NCBI RefSeq assembly: GCF_030247195.1
Contig: NC_080670.1
Span: 30,924,497-30,988,496 of the forward strand
Source: Topomyia yanbarensis
Lineage: Eukaryota; Arthropoda; Insecta; Diptera; Culicidae
Direction of reading: 5' to 3'
DNA length: 64,000 bases
In this document: positions 24,601 through 36,130 of the stretch, piece by piece
How the letters are laid out: the number at the start of each line of letters is the position of its first letter
Numbering within the stretch: the stretch's first letter is position 1
Program-made: the position numbers and the translations under genes
The notes under the pieces: generated by a model
Seen by the model: the letters and a program-made list of their open reading frames with translations, nothing else
What the model was told of the DNA's origin: nothing
Database searches by the model: none

Positions 24601-27600
24601 GTTTTTCATGTTTTTCATGTTTTTCATGTTTTTCATGTTTTTCATGTTTTTCATGTTTTTCATGTTTTTCATGTTTTTCATGTTTTTCATGTTTTTCATG
24701 TTTTTCATGTTTTTCATGTTTTTCATGTTTTTCATGTTTTTCATGTTTTTCATGTTTTTCATGTTTTTCATGTTTTTCATGTTTTTCATGTTTTTCATGT
24801 TTTTCATGTTTTTCATGTTTTTCATGTTTTTCATGTTTTTCATGTTTTTCATGTTTTTCATGTTTTTCATGTTTTTCATGTTTTTCATGTTTTTCATGTT
24901 TTTCATGTTTTTCATGTTTTTCATGTTTTTCATGTTTTTCATGTTTTTCATGTTTTTCATGTTTTTCATGTTTTTCATGTTTTTCATGTTTTTCATGTTT
25001 TTCATGTTTTTCATGTTTTTCATGTTTTTCATGTTTTTCATGTTTTTCATGTTTTTCATGTTTTCATGTTTTTCATGTTTTCATGTTTTTCATGTTTTTC
25101 ATGTTTTTCATGTTTTTCATGTTTTTCATGTTTTTCATGTTTTTCATGTTTTTCATGTTTTTCATGTTTTTCATGTTTTTCATGTTTTTCATGTTTTTCA
25201 TGTTTTTCATGTTTTTCATGTTTTTCATGTTTTTCATGTTTTTCATGTTTTTCATGTTTTTCATGTTTTTCATGTTTTTCATGTTTTTCATGTTTTTCAT
25301 GTTTTTCATGTTTTTCATGTTTTTCATGTTTTTCATGTTTTTCATGTTTTTCATGTTTTTCATGTTTTTCATGTTTTTCATGTTTTTCATGTTTTTCATG
25401 TTTTTCATGTTTTTCATGTTTTTCATGTTTTTCATGTTTTTCATGTTTTTCATGTTTTTCATGTTTTTCATGTTTTTCATGTTTTTCATGTTTTTCATGT
25501 TTTTCATGTTTTTCATGTTTTTCATGTTTTTCATGTTTTTCATGTTTTTCATGTTTTTCATGTTTTTCATGTTTTTCATGTTTTTCATGTTTTTCATGTT
25601 TTTCATGTTTTTCATGTTTTTCATGTTTTTCATGTTTTTCATGTTTTTCATGTTTTTCATGTTTTTCATGTTTTTCATGTTTTTCATGTTTTTCATGTTT
25701 TTCATGTTTTTCATGTTTTTCATGTTTTTCATGTTTTTCATGTTTTTCATGTTTTTCATGTTTTTCATGTTTTTCATGTTTTTCATGTTTTTCAAGTTTT
25801 TCAAGTTTTTCATGTTTTTCATGTTTTTCATGTTTTTCATGTTTTTCATGTTTTTCATGTTTTTCATGTTTTTCATGTTTTTCATGTTTTTCATGTTTTT
25901 CATGTTTTTCATGTTTTTCATGTTTTTCATGTTTTTCATGTTTTTCATGTTTTTCATGTTTTTCATGTTTTTCATGTTTTTCATGTTTTTCATGTTTTTC
26001 ATGTTTTTCATGTTTTTCATGTTTTTCATGTTTTTCATGTTTTTCATGTTTTTCATGTTTTTCATGTTTTCATGTTTTTCATGTTTTTCATGTTTTTCAT
26101 GTCTTTCATGTTTTTCATGTTTTTCATGTTTTTCATGTTTTTCATGTTTTTCATGTTTTTCATGTTTTTCATGTTTTTCATGTTTTTCATGTTTTTCATG
26201 TTTTTCATGTTTTTCATGTTTTTCATGTTTTTCATGTTTTTCATGTTTTTCATGTTTTTCATGTTTTTCATGTTTTTCATGTTTTTCATGTTTTTCATGT
26301 TTTTCATGTTTTTCATGTTTTTCATGTTTTTTTATGTTTTTCATGCTTTTCATGTTTTTCATGTTTTTCGTGTTTTCATGTTTTTCATGTTTTTCATGTT
26401 TTTCATGTTTTTCATGTTTTTCATGTTTTTCATGTTTTTTATGTTTTTCATGTTTTTTCATGTTTTTTCATGTTTTTCATGTTTTTCATGTTTTTCATGT
26501 TTTTCATGTTTTTCATGTTTTTCATGTTTTTCATGTTTTTCATGTTTTTCATGTTTTTCATGTTTTTCATGTTTTTCATGTTTTTCATGTTTTTCATGTT
26601 TTTCATGTTTTTCATGTTTTTCATGTTTTTCATGTTTTTCATGTTTTTCATGTTTTTCATGTTTTTCATGTTTTTCATGTTTTTCATGTTTTTCATGTTT
26701 TTCATGTTTTTCATGTTTTTCATGTTTTTCATGTTTTTCATGTTTTTCATGTTTTTCATGTTTTTCATGTTTTTCATGTTTTTCATGTTTTTCATGTTTT
26801 TCATGTTTTTCATGTTTTCATGTTTTTCATGTTTTTCATGTTTTTCATGTTTTTCATGTTTTTCATGTTTTTCATGTTTTTCATGTTTTTCATGTTTTTC
26901 ATGTTTTTCATGTTTTTCATGTTTTTCATGTTTTTCATGTTTTTCATGTTTTTCATGTTTTTCATGTTTTTCATGTTTTTCATGTTTTTCATGTTTTTCA
27001 TGTTTTTCATGTTTTTCATGTTTTTCATGTTTTTCATGTTTTTCATGTTTTTCATGTTTTTCATGTTTTTCATGTTTTTCATGTTTTTTCATGTTTTTCA
27101 TGTTTTTTCATGTTTTTCATGTTTTTCATGTTTTTCATGTTTTTCATGTTTTTCATGTTTTTCATGTTTTTCATGTTTTTTCATGTTTTTTCATGTTTTT
27201 TCATGTTTTTTCATGTTTTTCATGTTTTTCATGTTTTTCATGTTTTTCATGTTTTTCATGTTTTTCATGTTTTTCATGTTTTTCATGTTTTTCATGTTTT
27301 TCATGTTTTTCATGTTTTTCATGTTTTTCATGTTTTTCATGTTTTTCATGTTTTTCATGTTTTTCATGTTTTTCGTGTTTTTCATGTTTTTCATGTTTTT
27401 CATGTTTTTCATGTTTTTCATGTTCTTCGTGTTTTTCATGTTTTTCATGTTTTTCATGTTTTTCATGTTTTTCATGTTTTTCATGTTTTTCATGTTTTTC
27501 ATGTTTTTCATGTTTTTCATGTTTTTCATGTTTTTCATGTTTTTCATGTTTTTCATGTTTTTCATGTTTTTCATGTTTTTTCATGTTTTTCGTGTTTTTT

Positions 27601-27760
27601 TCATTTTTTTTCATGTTTTTTCATTTTTTGTTTTTCATGTTTTCATGTTTTTCATGTTTTGCATGTTTTTCGTGTTTTTCACATTGTATTCATGCTTTCA
27701 TGTTTTTAATGTTTTCATGTTTTTAATGTTTATCATGTTTTTAATGTTTATTTTTGATTG
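21640..27760 (-). repeat. Large 9-bp satellite, (ATGAAAAAC)n on the minus strand
   Basis: The plus strand shows GTTTTTCAT repeated about 600 times between about 22,200 and 27,580, with degenerate edges. The unit has no stop in three plus frames (MFF, HVF, SCF) and two minus frames (MKN, EKH), so frames of about 2000 codons appear but have no other content. Units of 8 bp (about 25,060-25,080, 26,068, 26,815) and 10 bp (about 26,450-26,470, 27,085-27,110, 27,178-27,215) shift the register. Variant units often occur as neighbours: two GTTTTCCAT near 22,865, three GTTGTTCAT near 24,405-24,430 and two AGTTTTTCA near 25,792-25,808. This shows local copying. Confidence 0.98.
21826..22110 (+). repeat. 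Higher-order duplication in the satellite edge
   Basis: A block beginning GTGTTTCTCATTATTTTTCC at 21,826 recurs at 21,973 with the same order of variant units. The second copy lacks one 9-bp unit (about 147 versus 138 bp). A block duplication later than the unit-level variation. Confidence 0.85.
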
Positions 27761-29847
27761 GTAGATTCCCTGACGTGAGCGGTACTTGATCGCACGAATA
27801 CTGGCCTTTGTAGGTTCAGATTTGAATGCTTTTTTGTAAAGTTTGGGAGATCTCGAGTGTAGCTATGCGTGGATTCTCGCGAATGGCTCATTTTGTATAT
27901 TTGTCATTTTCGGGAGTCTTGGCACGGGACACAAAATAAAGTTTCAATGTGAGATAACCTCTGGTTCATGATTCAGGTTCATTTCGGTCAGAATTCCGGC
28001 TCGAATGCTAAATTAGCCGTAAATCTTTCAGACATAATACACATTTGCGGTGGCGATAATTTTGTCAGATATAATAGAGATAATCATGGTCTGACGGGAA
28101 TAGTCAGTATCAGGTAAGACAATTTTCCTAAATCGAATTTTGATGAATTTTATTTATCGAACACCTTCGATTTGGGATAGAAATCGATTGCTGCTGTACA
28201 CTAGCATCACCTGTTGGCGTCTAGCTGAAACTCGATTTTTTCGGACAGAAATCGAATTAGAATTTTGTAATTTATTTAGATTCCAGCCGAAATCTTCCAG
28301 TTGATCTTTTTTGATCCAGTTTTGAGTAAGAATGCTTCGGAAACCGAAAAAAAGAATTGGCCGGGAATGTGCTTGTACACAGTTACAACCGGGAAGTTTA
28401 GTCGAAATTGGTTGGTGTCTTCAATCCGGGAACACTAACTGAAAGTAGTAAGAGTTCTAAATCGAATGATGTCAGAACCTTATACTTTTCCAGCCGGGTA
28501 GGATTAATTGGATATTTTTTGCAGAAGTCTGGATAAAATGCAACAAATGGTTTCCGACACGGATCCGGTTGAAATAACCCAAACCAAAATTCTGATGGCA
28601 ACCATAATTCCGGATGTGTTTGACTGGAAGTCATGTTTTTCTTAATTTTTATGACACCAGAATGCGAATGTAAGTTAAATTCATCACACGGTCGTTTTCT
28701 ATTAGACTATTATGATAAAAGTGAATAGCAAGCGACCAGAATGCTATTTTTTTAAGATCAAATCTAATTTTATTTATTCCAAGTCCAAAAAACAAAGATT
28801 TGCTTAACTTTACTACCAAGTATCAATTGTAGACAGCAAAACTAAACTAAAAATCGCACTGCTGCAAAATATCCAATAAGAAAAATTGGGAAATCCGATG
28901 TGGGATATTTATTTTTAAACTAAAAGTTGACCATAGTGGGAAATTTTACGATGTGGGAAAACACGATTCTTATTAGATAATAGCTTATAGCTTATAAGCT
29001 TACCTACTATGCATAAAGCGACCCTTACACGTTCATTTTTTTGTCAACAAATATCTGGTATAAAAACTCGTCATTTAGATTTTTGTATTCAACTGTCCAA
29101 CCTTTGAGAAGGATTCGGAAAGATTTTCTTCGCTTTAAGTGCCTTTGTCTCGTGCTCGATTAGAATAACATTGCTAGATAAATAGTAAACAGAAATTTAA
29201 GATGTCGAATCGTTCAGATTTAGCGTCGTTAAATTGTATAAGTATTCCGTTTCATGTCATTCGATAATCTATCCACCCTGCGGCCGAAAACATTCCCGAA
29301 GTGGCTCTCGAACACTAAACAGCTAATTTCTATGCATATTTATTTTCCGCACCATGTGCCAATCAATCTGCTGTCGATTATAGTTATTAAGTCATTACAA
29401 CCCCGTTCGATGGCTATGGTGACAACAACAGGCGGAATGGAAAGGGGGACAAAAAGTGCGACCACTTCAACCAACCACTTTATCCCAAATTATTAGCCTT
29501 ATAAATATGCAAAGCGGCCTTCCCGGCTGGAGGGTGCCACTTGCGCGGAAAATTGTTTCAATATTTATGCAAATCGACGAAACAACACAACACGAGGGCA
29601 GCGTGTTTCACTTTTTTTTCAAGTGGGCTTCCGAAATTGATTTTTCAAAAGTTGTCTCCGTGCTCTGATGGACCACTTTTGCGACGACTTTTTGTCGTGA
29701 AAGGGGAAGAAAAATTTAACACCTACAAATAAAGTGCGTTGTCCCCTCAACGGCCACTGTGAAAACAGAAAATATCGGATGAAAATTCCTAATAGTACCT
29801 TTACAAAAAGACTTTTTTTCGTTTTCTCATAAAATTTAATAATACTT
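27761..29847. other. Downstream region of trunk, no gene recognised
   Basis: 27.8-28.7 kb is moderately AT-rich with many CCGG-containing words and no coding domain. 29.0-29.8 kb looks single-copy and contains ATTTATGCAAAT near 29,563, an octamer-like word. It could be regulatory, but nothing in the sequence proves it. Confidence 0.4.
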
Positions 29848-29853
29848 TTTATT
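29848..29853 (-). promoter_or_regulatory. Candidate polyadenylation signal for trunk
   Basis: AATAAA on the minus strand, about 170 bases after the trunk stop codon. It is a suitable distance for a short 3' untranslated region. Confidence 0.6.
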
Positions 29854-30019
29854 TACACTCAGTACAAAACAATCTAACCTAGGACTAGAACGAGTAGAAC
29901 AAACATTCACCTCTATTTACAACCAGCTGGCGCTTCGAAAACTATTTACACTTTAACATCAGTAGCCTGCTCCGACGAAGAGACCGCCTTGAACTCAGGC
30001 GGCGAGTGTTCCCGGCCTA

Positions 30020-30778
30020 CTACTGCGCAGCACAATCACAGCAAAAGTTGACCGCCCGCTCTTCCCAGACCCAGAGCTCGCGTAGTTCACCGGGTAATCC
30101 TTCGACTCCGATGTTCTTCAGTTGTCCGCTCGGTACACATTCACCCGTTCGTCGGCGCAGAATTTTCACGGTAAACGATCGTGCCACGCACTGATAGTGC
30201 CCGTACCAGCAGCGTGTCTTGGCACACTCCACCGTCCGCAGATAGCGCGGAAAATATTCCACCCCTAAATCAAGCCACCGTATTTTTCCCTCGCACTCCC
30301 ACGGTCGAGTACTGAACTGATTCTTTGAAGCTCCTCGGCCTCGATGCGATCGCCCCGAACGGCTTTCGCGGCTCATGTCGTTCAGCAATGTGTTGAAAAC
30401 ATCTCGCTTGAATCGAGGCGGTTTCAGCACCGGATTCGCTGTATCTCTGGCATGGTTCACTGCCCAGGCCGGATCATGGCCAACCTCCTCGACGTGATCT
30501 TCTTCCACATAGAACGACGGATAAAGTCCATTCGAAGCTCCACGTTTTCCGTTTCCACCATCACCGCCATCCAGGGCTTCGTCTTCCATAACCGGTGGCT
30601 TGTCGATACTCATGTAGCGCGAATTGAAGGCTGGTCCCAAAATATCCGACAGAATTGGCTCCGGCAACTGGACGCAATCCTTGCCCGTCCTTTTGGCCAG
30701 ATAGTCCAGTGTGCGTTCCTCTGAAGTTTCAACACCGACTGTAATCAAAATCAACAGCACCACCAGTAGGCCTTGCAT
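30020..30778 (-). CDS. trk: Trunk-like Torso ligand, secreted cystine-knot protein
   Basis: 252 residues in one uninterrupted frame. Residues 1 to about 19 form a hydrophobic signal peptide. A pro-region follows with a furin-type site RFKR at 122-125 and a basic stretch at about 137-149. The C-terminal domain (about 160-252) has eight cysteines (162, 185, 190, 197, 214, 246, 247, 249), with the phrases GKIRWLDLGVEYFPRYLRTV and VNFCCDC. This arrangement is characteristic of Trunk and the related hormone PTTH. Known role: the cleaved ligand activates the receptor tyrosine kinase Torso; Trunk acts at the embryo poles in terminal patterning, PTTH in ecdysone control. The start is the first ATG, preceded by AAAA as in insect start contexts, and immediately precedes the signal peptide. 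The length is close to that of known Trunk proteins. Trunk is preferred over PTTH by the pattern of the knot, but homology alone cannot exclude PTTH. Confidence 0.88.
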   Translation of the reverse strand: MQGLLVVLLILITVGVETSEERTLDYLAKRTGKDCVQLPEPILSDILGPAFNSRYMSIDKPPVMEDEALDGGDGGNGKRGASNGLYPSFYVEEDHVEEVGHDPAWAVNHARDTANPVLKPPRFKRDVFNTLLNDMSRESRSGRSHRGRGASKNQFSTRPWECEGKIRWLDLGVEYFPRYLRTVECAKTRCWYGHYQCVARSFTVKILRRRTGECVPSGQLKNIGVEGLPGELRELWVWEERAVNFCCDCAAQ

Positions 30779-32144
30779 TTTTGCTTGCGATCTTTTGACA
30801 CTTTCACTAGTTTTTATTTACCACAACCAGACTCTTCCAGATTTGACAGCCAACTAACCGGTCGTGCCGTTCAACAGGAATTTCTACCGCCCTTACTGTT
30901 AGCTACCCGTTAGATAATGGTGCACTTAGTAGAATGCGATAGGTTTATATGTTGCCATCTCATTCTACCCAAGCAGCGATCGGTTCTCCTCGTTCGCTAC
31001 AATTACCTGTGTTTCTGGCTTTTTTCTCTGTCTCCCTATCTCTCTCTCTCCTTTTAGTTTGTTTTACCCGGTACGATCGAATACCGAAAAACAAACAAGG
31101 GGCGGGATCGATTAGTTTGGGAGTCTACCTGATCTGAAAAGCTGGATCGTTGCTATAGGTGATCGCCTGCAAATGTTTTGTCCGATAATAGGATCGAGGT
31201 AGCAGCTTTATGACAAGGACAATAGCAGAGTGGCCGTTTGAGATTGTTTGTTTTTCCGACAGCTGCAATAAAAGTGAGGTTAGTGGCAATCACATAACGG
31301 ATAATGAGTTATTTGTTTACGCACTCTTTTTTTTTCTACCTCTACAAAGTAGTTGAAGGTGTGAAAAGGTACCTATCACAAGAAGTACGAAAATTCAAAC
31401 GAAACGGCTCGAGAGCCAAGTTTTAATCTAGCTAAGCTGATATTTCCAATCCGCAAAGCATGTCCATTTCTGATTCTATATGACAATGACGTTTCAATTA
31501 GGCTAACAAAGGTGGAAAAATGTCATCGAAATCTACTATCACAACACTCCGACCACCACCCCCCATCGTTCCGTCCGCACGCATTCAAACGAATCATATT
31601 AACTTCTGCCACGATTGGTTTTCCGGATTTCCTTCGACACAATTGAAACACGCTGGCACATTGTCATCTTGAGGCCCTTGTCGAATCGCTTTACTTGACT
31701 GAAGTACCAACACATACGTATGGTATAGCAATAGAGATGAAAAAGAATTCTACATCACAGGAGATGCGTTTCTACAGTCCACCGGGACAGCCTAATCCTC
31801 TTACAGGAGAAGCGCAGTATGACAGTAGTCCGGTGGTGTAGTAGGCGAGCTGGGTAGTGGGATTTACCACCGAGAGAACATTTGTCACATGTCAGCGACG
31901 CCGCCGAAACGGTGCTGCTGAGGTTTCCCATCCTAACCGCACGGAGATGCATTGAAAGCAATTACGATGGTGCGGTTTGGTGTGAGATAAGATTTCTGCG
32001 GGATATTTTCTTTCCGTATGTCAAGGAAGTGGTGCCAGTTATTGTCTAACCAATTTGTTTGCAGATTTAAGATTCACACGATACATCAGGCTTCCGTCAC
32101 CGGTATGGAACGTCAAGATTAGTTACATGCAATTAAATCTAGCC
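30779..32144. other. Upstream region of trunk
   Basis: Presumed promoter and 5' untranslated region of trunk, then intergenic DNA. A short CT-rich tract lies near 31,036-31,054. No convincing TATA box or second gene was recognised. Confidence 0.4.
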
Positions 32145-32380
32145 AAACATGTCAAATGGTCCTAAGGGAAAATGACAGTTTCTCTTTGTTTACTTTCTCT
32201 TTCGCTATAAACTCGTCCGTTTATACGTTTGTTCTTAGCATAATATGCTAGCCGAAATCAGCGTTTTTTCGATATATCCTGAAACAATATTGAAAAGTTT
32301 TATGCTGACTCCGTAATAATCGAAAAAGAAAGTAAACAAAGAGAGGCTCTCATTTGCACTTAGGACCATTTGACATGTTT
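32145..32380. mobile_element. MITE with 60-bp inverted ends
   Basis: Arms 32,145-32,204 and 32,321-32,380 are inverted repeats starting AAACATGTCAAATGGTCCTA and including TTTGTTTACTTTCT. The centre is about 115 bp. The palindrome ACATGT at both ends prevents a clean call of the target duplication. No coding capacity. Confidence 0.75.
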
Positions 32381-32999
32381 CTCCAGAAATGGAAACATTC
32401 ACACACAACATCAACGGCACGGAACGTTTTGACGTATGGCACGTTTGAACGGGCACAAACTTATCTTATCCTGACGGAACGGTGACGTTCCGTTGACGTT
32501 GACGGAAGCTGATGTATCGTCTGAATCTTCCTATACTAGGAAATTTTGCTTTTGTTTTAAAAATATTGAAAAAAGTAGCTCCATAAAGCGACTGCAATGA
32601 TCCGAGATTACAATTTTAACTGATGAAAAGGGTAGTTCTTGGCAACAAATAAAGTTTTATGATACTCTTGACATATGTTTATTGCACTTATTGCACAGAG
32701 AACAGACGTCCATCTTCAGCATTCAACTTGTATAAAATCTCTAACGGTTTCGAAGGTAGTTGGGATATCCAAACCAGGTGCGCTACTGTCGTCATGTTTT
32801 TTTTTGTGGCTGAGTTCGACAGAATTGACAGCGGTTATTCCTCTACCCAATCAAACTAGCACGGAACCGGTTCGGACTTCCAGAATGAATTCCAGCTCAA
32901 ATGCATCAACCGATAGAGTCGGAATCGGACTATGGGCGTTTGTAAGTTCCCGCTGGAGACGGCGTTTATATGTTAATTAGTAATAAGACATTCACTTTA
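32381..32999. other. No gene recognised
   Basis: Short frames only. No repeat structure was recognised. Confidence 0.4.
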
Positions 33000-33700
33000 C
33001 CACCGGGGTGTTTTCATGTTTACGAAACCGCGGGTGTAGGTGTGCGTGTATGATCGCAAAGGTATTAAGCGTTTGTATGTTAACGTGCTGAACGCTAGAA
33101 GAGTTTCCCCACATCACTGAAGTTCCCGGCCGTGTCGCCATGGAACGTGTTGTTTAATGGGTACGAGCGTCATTGTTTCGATTGGTCCAACTGATGGCAT
33201 GGACCTATGCTACTAGGGCCGAGGGTAAGGAACTTTCGGACGTAACCGATTTATGATCGCGTGTGTTGGCAGATCAACGCGTTTATGAGTTTATAAGTGC
33301 TTAAACGTTCACTCCATCACCGGGGTGATTTCATGTTTGTGAAATCGTAGCCGTAGTTGTGCGTATACGATATTCAAGTGTTTGCATGTTAACGTGGTTG
33401 TCGCGTCTGCTAGCGTATATGAAATATCGCGTGTATAAAATTCTATTTAATGACCGCGTGTCCTTTCAAATTTTCGCGTGTGTTCTTGGATGATCGCGTA
33501 CGGACCGTGAAACTGATACCTTATTTTCGGTATACAGTTCAGATACTAGAAGAAAGTGAGTTCTTCCATATCACTAGAGTTCCCGGTCATGTCACCATGT
33601 TGTATAGTGAATATGAGCGTAATATTATTATTGGTTCAGGTTTGTGATATCGCGAAGGCTACGAGCGTTTGTACGTTTGGAATGGGAGAGGTTGTGAGTG
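33000..33700 (+). repeat. Diverged direct duplication, about 300-bp unit
   Basis: CACCGGGGTGTTTTCATGTTT at about 33,000 and CACCGGGGTGATTTCATG at about 33,316 start similar blocks. Each continues with GTGTGCGT/TGTGCGTA, TGTTAACGTG, ACTGAAGTTCCCGG/ACTAGAGTTCCCGG and a GAGCGT phrase. The copies differ at many positions and in spacing. Family unknown. Confidence 0.65.
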
Positions 33701-34273
33701 TATATGAAAGAATATGCAATTGATCATGTTAGTGAGTGTTCGTATGAATCTAATCTATGATATAGTAATAAAAGCAAAAGTAACATGCCGAATGAAGAAA
33801 ATAAAGATGTAGAGATTAAAGTGTATAAATTGATTAGTATTATTTTTGGTATACATAAATAGTGGAAAATCAAACTAATAGAAGTACAACAAAAACAGAC
33901 TAATGTAGTAGAATAATAAAAGACCCATAACATGCAATCAAACTACTTGAAGGCGTCTAAATGCCAACAAATGATATTTATTTACCATTAACGATAATTG
34001 CATTCTATTAAAATTTTATCGTGCTATACTGACCGAGAATGGATTGTTCGCGTGTTTCGGTAAATTAATCGTACTTTAATTTATCCAATTGGATCTTCCC
34101 GAATGAACTGAATCGAGTGCGCGAATTGAAAACACCGGAAAAAAGTAACCATTGAATCCTAGGACATATTACTCACTATTCAATATACGTCACATCTGTA
34201 TCTATTTCCCGGCCCAGCTGTCACAAATAATCAGACGAATACATACACAGATAGACATACGACCAACACACAA
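33701..34273. other. No gene recognised
   Basis: AT-rich DNA with short frames only. Confidence 0.4.
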
Positions 34274-34782
34274 CAATTGGGTCATTAAATGAGAAAAAAA
34301 AAGTCGTTTTTTATTACTTACATCGATAAAGCTGATTTTCGTGATTGCAACAATATTTTTTTCCAACTCAGGAAACGTGAAAATAATATTAAAATTTAAA
34401 ATAAAGAAATATGTTGACAGTCTGGATTTGACACTATAGGAAGGGTTTGACATATCGAATTTCACGACAAATAATGCCCTGTCAGAAAAAAATAAGGCAT
34501 GTTTCTCGGTTTTTCCACAGGGTTATTTTTATTTGACATAAACACCATACATTGCATATAGTTTTTTTCATTTTGGGTGTTGTCCTGATAGGCCAGATGT
34601 AAACAACCGCTGTTTTCCTATGTATGGTTGCCAAGTTTACATTAGATTTATTTTAAAAAACAAAAAAATCGTTTTTACGTATTACAACGAAATTTTTTTT
34701 GAAATCATGTTATATTATGTATATTGGACCTAAAATTTATCGAATGGAACGGAAAACTATATATAGCTTAATGACCCAATTG
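34274..34782. mobile_element. MITE candidate with 15-bp inverted ends
   Basis: CAATTGGGTCATTAA at 34,274-34,288 is perfectly matched by TTAATGACCCAATTG at 34,768-34,782. The interior is AT-rich with no gene. The CAATTG palindrome hides the exact target duplication. Confidence 0.6.
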
Positions 34783-35699
34783 TACACTAGTACTAAAATT
34801 TACAATATTCACTACTCTAACACTAATAGGCTGCTACTTTTCAATTTCTTTAATGGTTGAGCGTTAGTTAGAGCTGGTGCAGAGTATGAAAAACACACAA
34901 CATAAAAAGGCCCATAAACCCTTTCGGTCTCCTCGATGCACCACTATCGAGGCGTAATGCAATAACCATCGTAAAGCAATTGTTTGTCAGATTCTTTAAA
35001 ACTGATGCACGAAATATGTTTGATGATGTTTGCAATACCGTCAAACACAAACATGGTAGAGAGCAGAATAATGCGAGAATAAGTTAAAGAAATTAATTCT
35101 ACACGAAAAATATGTGCCGAGAAATATGTCACACAAAAATTTATGTGAAAAAATAAATTACACAAAAACCTATTTTTAATTTTTTCGTCAATAAAATATT
35201 TAAAAGAAATGAAATATTTTGAATTTAGAAGTTTCCTTGCATCATGGAGAACTTATCAGTAAAAATAGTTTTTCTAACAATAACTTTATGCTTGTTTTTA
35301 AATTTCATACTAATCGACAGTTAAAACTGTAAATTTATTACAGAATATATACTAAATGATATCTCAGTTCCTTCAACAATGTTATAGTTTTCCACATATT
35401 TGAAATTTTGTTTAAAGAAAAACCATTATTTCGTGAAATAATACCCTTTTTACAAGTTATTCGCGTTTCACCAGCACGAATTGTAAACATTCATATGTTT
35501 ATCGTTTTATACACGAAAAAGTTTTATCAAGGATAATTGTATTGAGTATTGGAAGGTAAAAATTAAGTATTTTCTAGCACTGCGAGGGAAATAACTATAT
35601 TTATGAAAAAAGGCTTTACGTATTTTTTGACCCCACCGTTTTCAAGGAAAATAGTTTTGAAACCCTACGTGCACTAGATAAAAATTGTACATGAAAGGG
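34783..35699. other. AT-rich, no gene recognised
   Basis: Low-complexity AT-rich DNA with several A/T runs. No coding region or repeat structure was identified. Confidence 0.4.
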
Positions 35700-36130
35700 T
35701 TAAATGCTGAAAATCATTTTTTGCCAACACTTGACTAACTAATCCGAACATACCAATGTGGTAAATCTAAAAACTACGAAGTTTCGGTTTGAAATATGGA
35801 ATATCATTGGAACGCCGGCAGTGTTGGCAAAAAAATGATTTTTGCATTTAACTATCGATCTTTGAACAACTATAACTTGTTTTAGAGACATTCAGTTGTT
35901 CAGCATATCCTGGACTATACCTATATCTAATTAGTTGCATACTACAAGAAGAATTGTAATCTGTAGAATTGAAAACACAAAAACTAGGTTTCTCCATACT
36001 AATTTCCATACAAATTTCAAACGCACTGCTCTACGCCGGGTCAAAACTAATCGACTCTAAATTTTGCACAGTTATTTAGGACTCCAAATGAAACCAAAAA
36101 AGTGCCGTGCTCGGTTGATGTGGTTTATGT
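35700..36130. repeat. Dispersed repeat related to the 56-58 kb fold-back element
   Basis: Contains an inverted repeat whose right arm starts AGTGTTGGCAAAAAAATGAT (arms 35,710-35,731 and 35,820-35,842). A distal part with CCATACAAA, CTAAATTTTGCA, GGACTCCAAATGAAACC and AAAAAGTGCCGTGCT parallels the arms at 56.4-56.8 and 58.2-58.5 kb. Confidence 0.6.

Noticed and set aside
21635..27764. Frames of about 2000 codons on the plus strand and up to 945 codons on the minus strand as giant proteins
   Set aside because: They are entirely the 9-bp unit read in stop-free frames. All open frames coexist and shift at every 8- or 10-bp unit, with no start context or other domain.
30344..30724. 126-codon plus-strand frame opposite trunk
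   Set aside because: Shadow of the trunk coding strand with no domain of its own.
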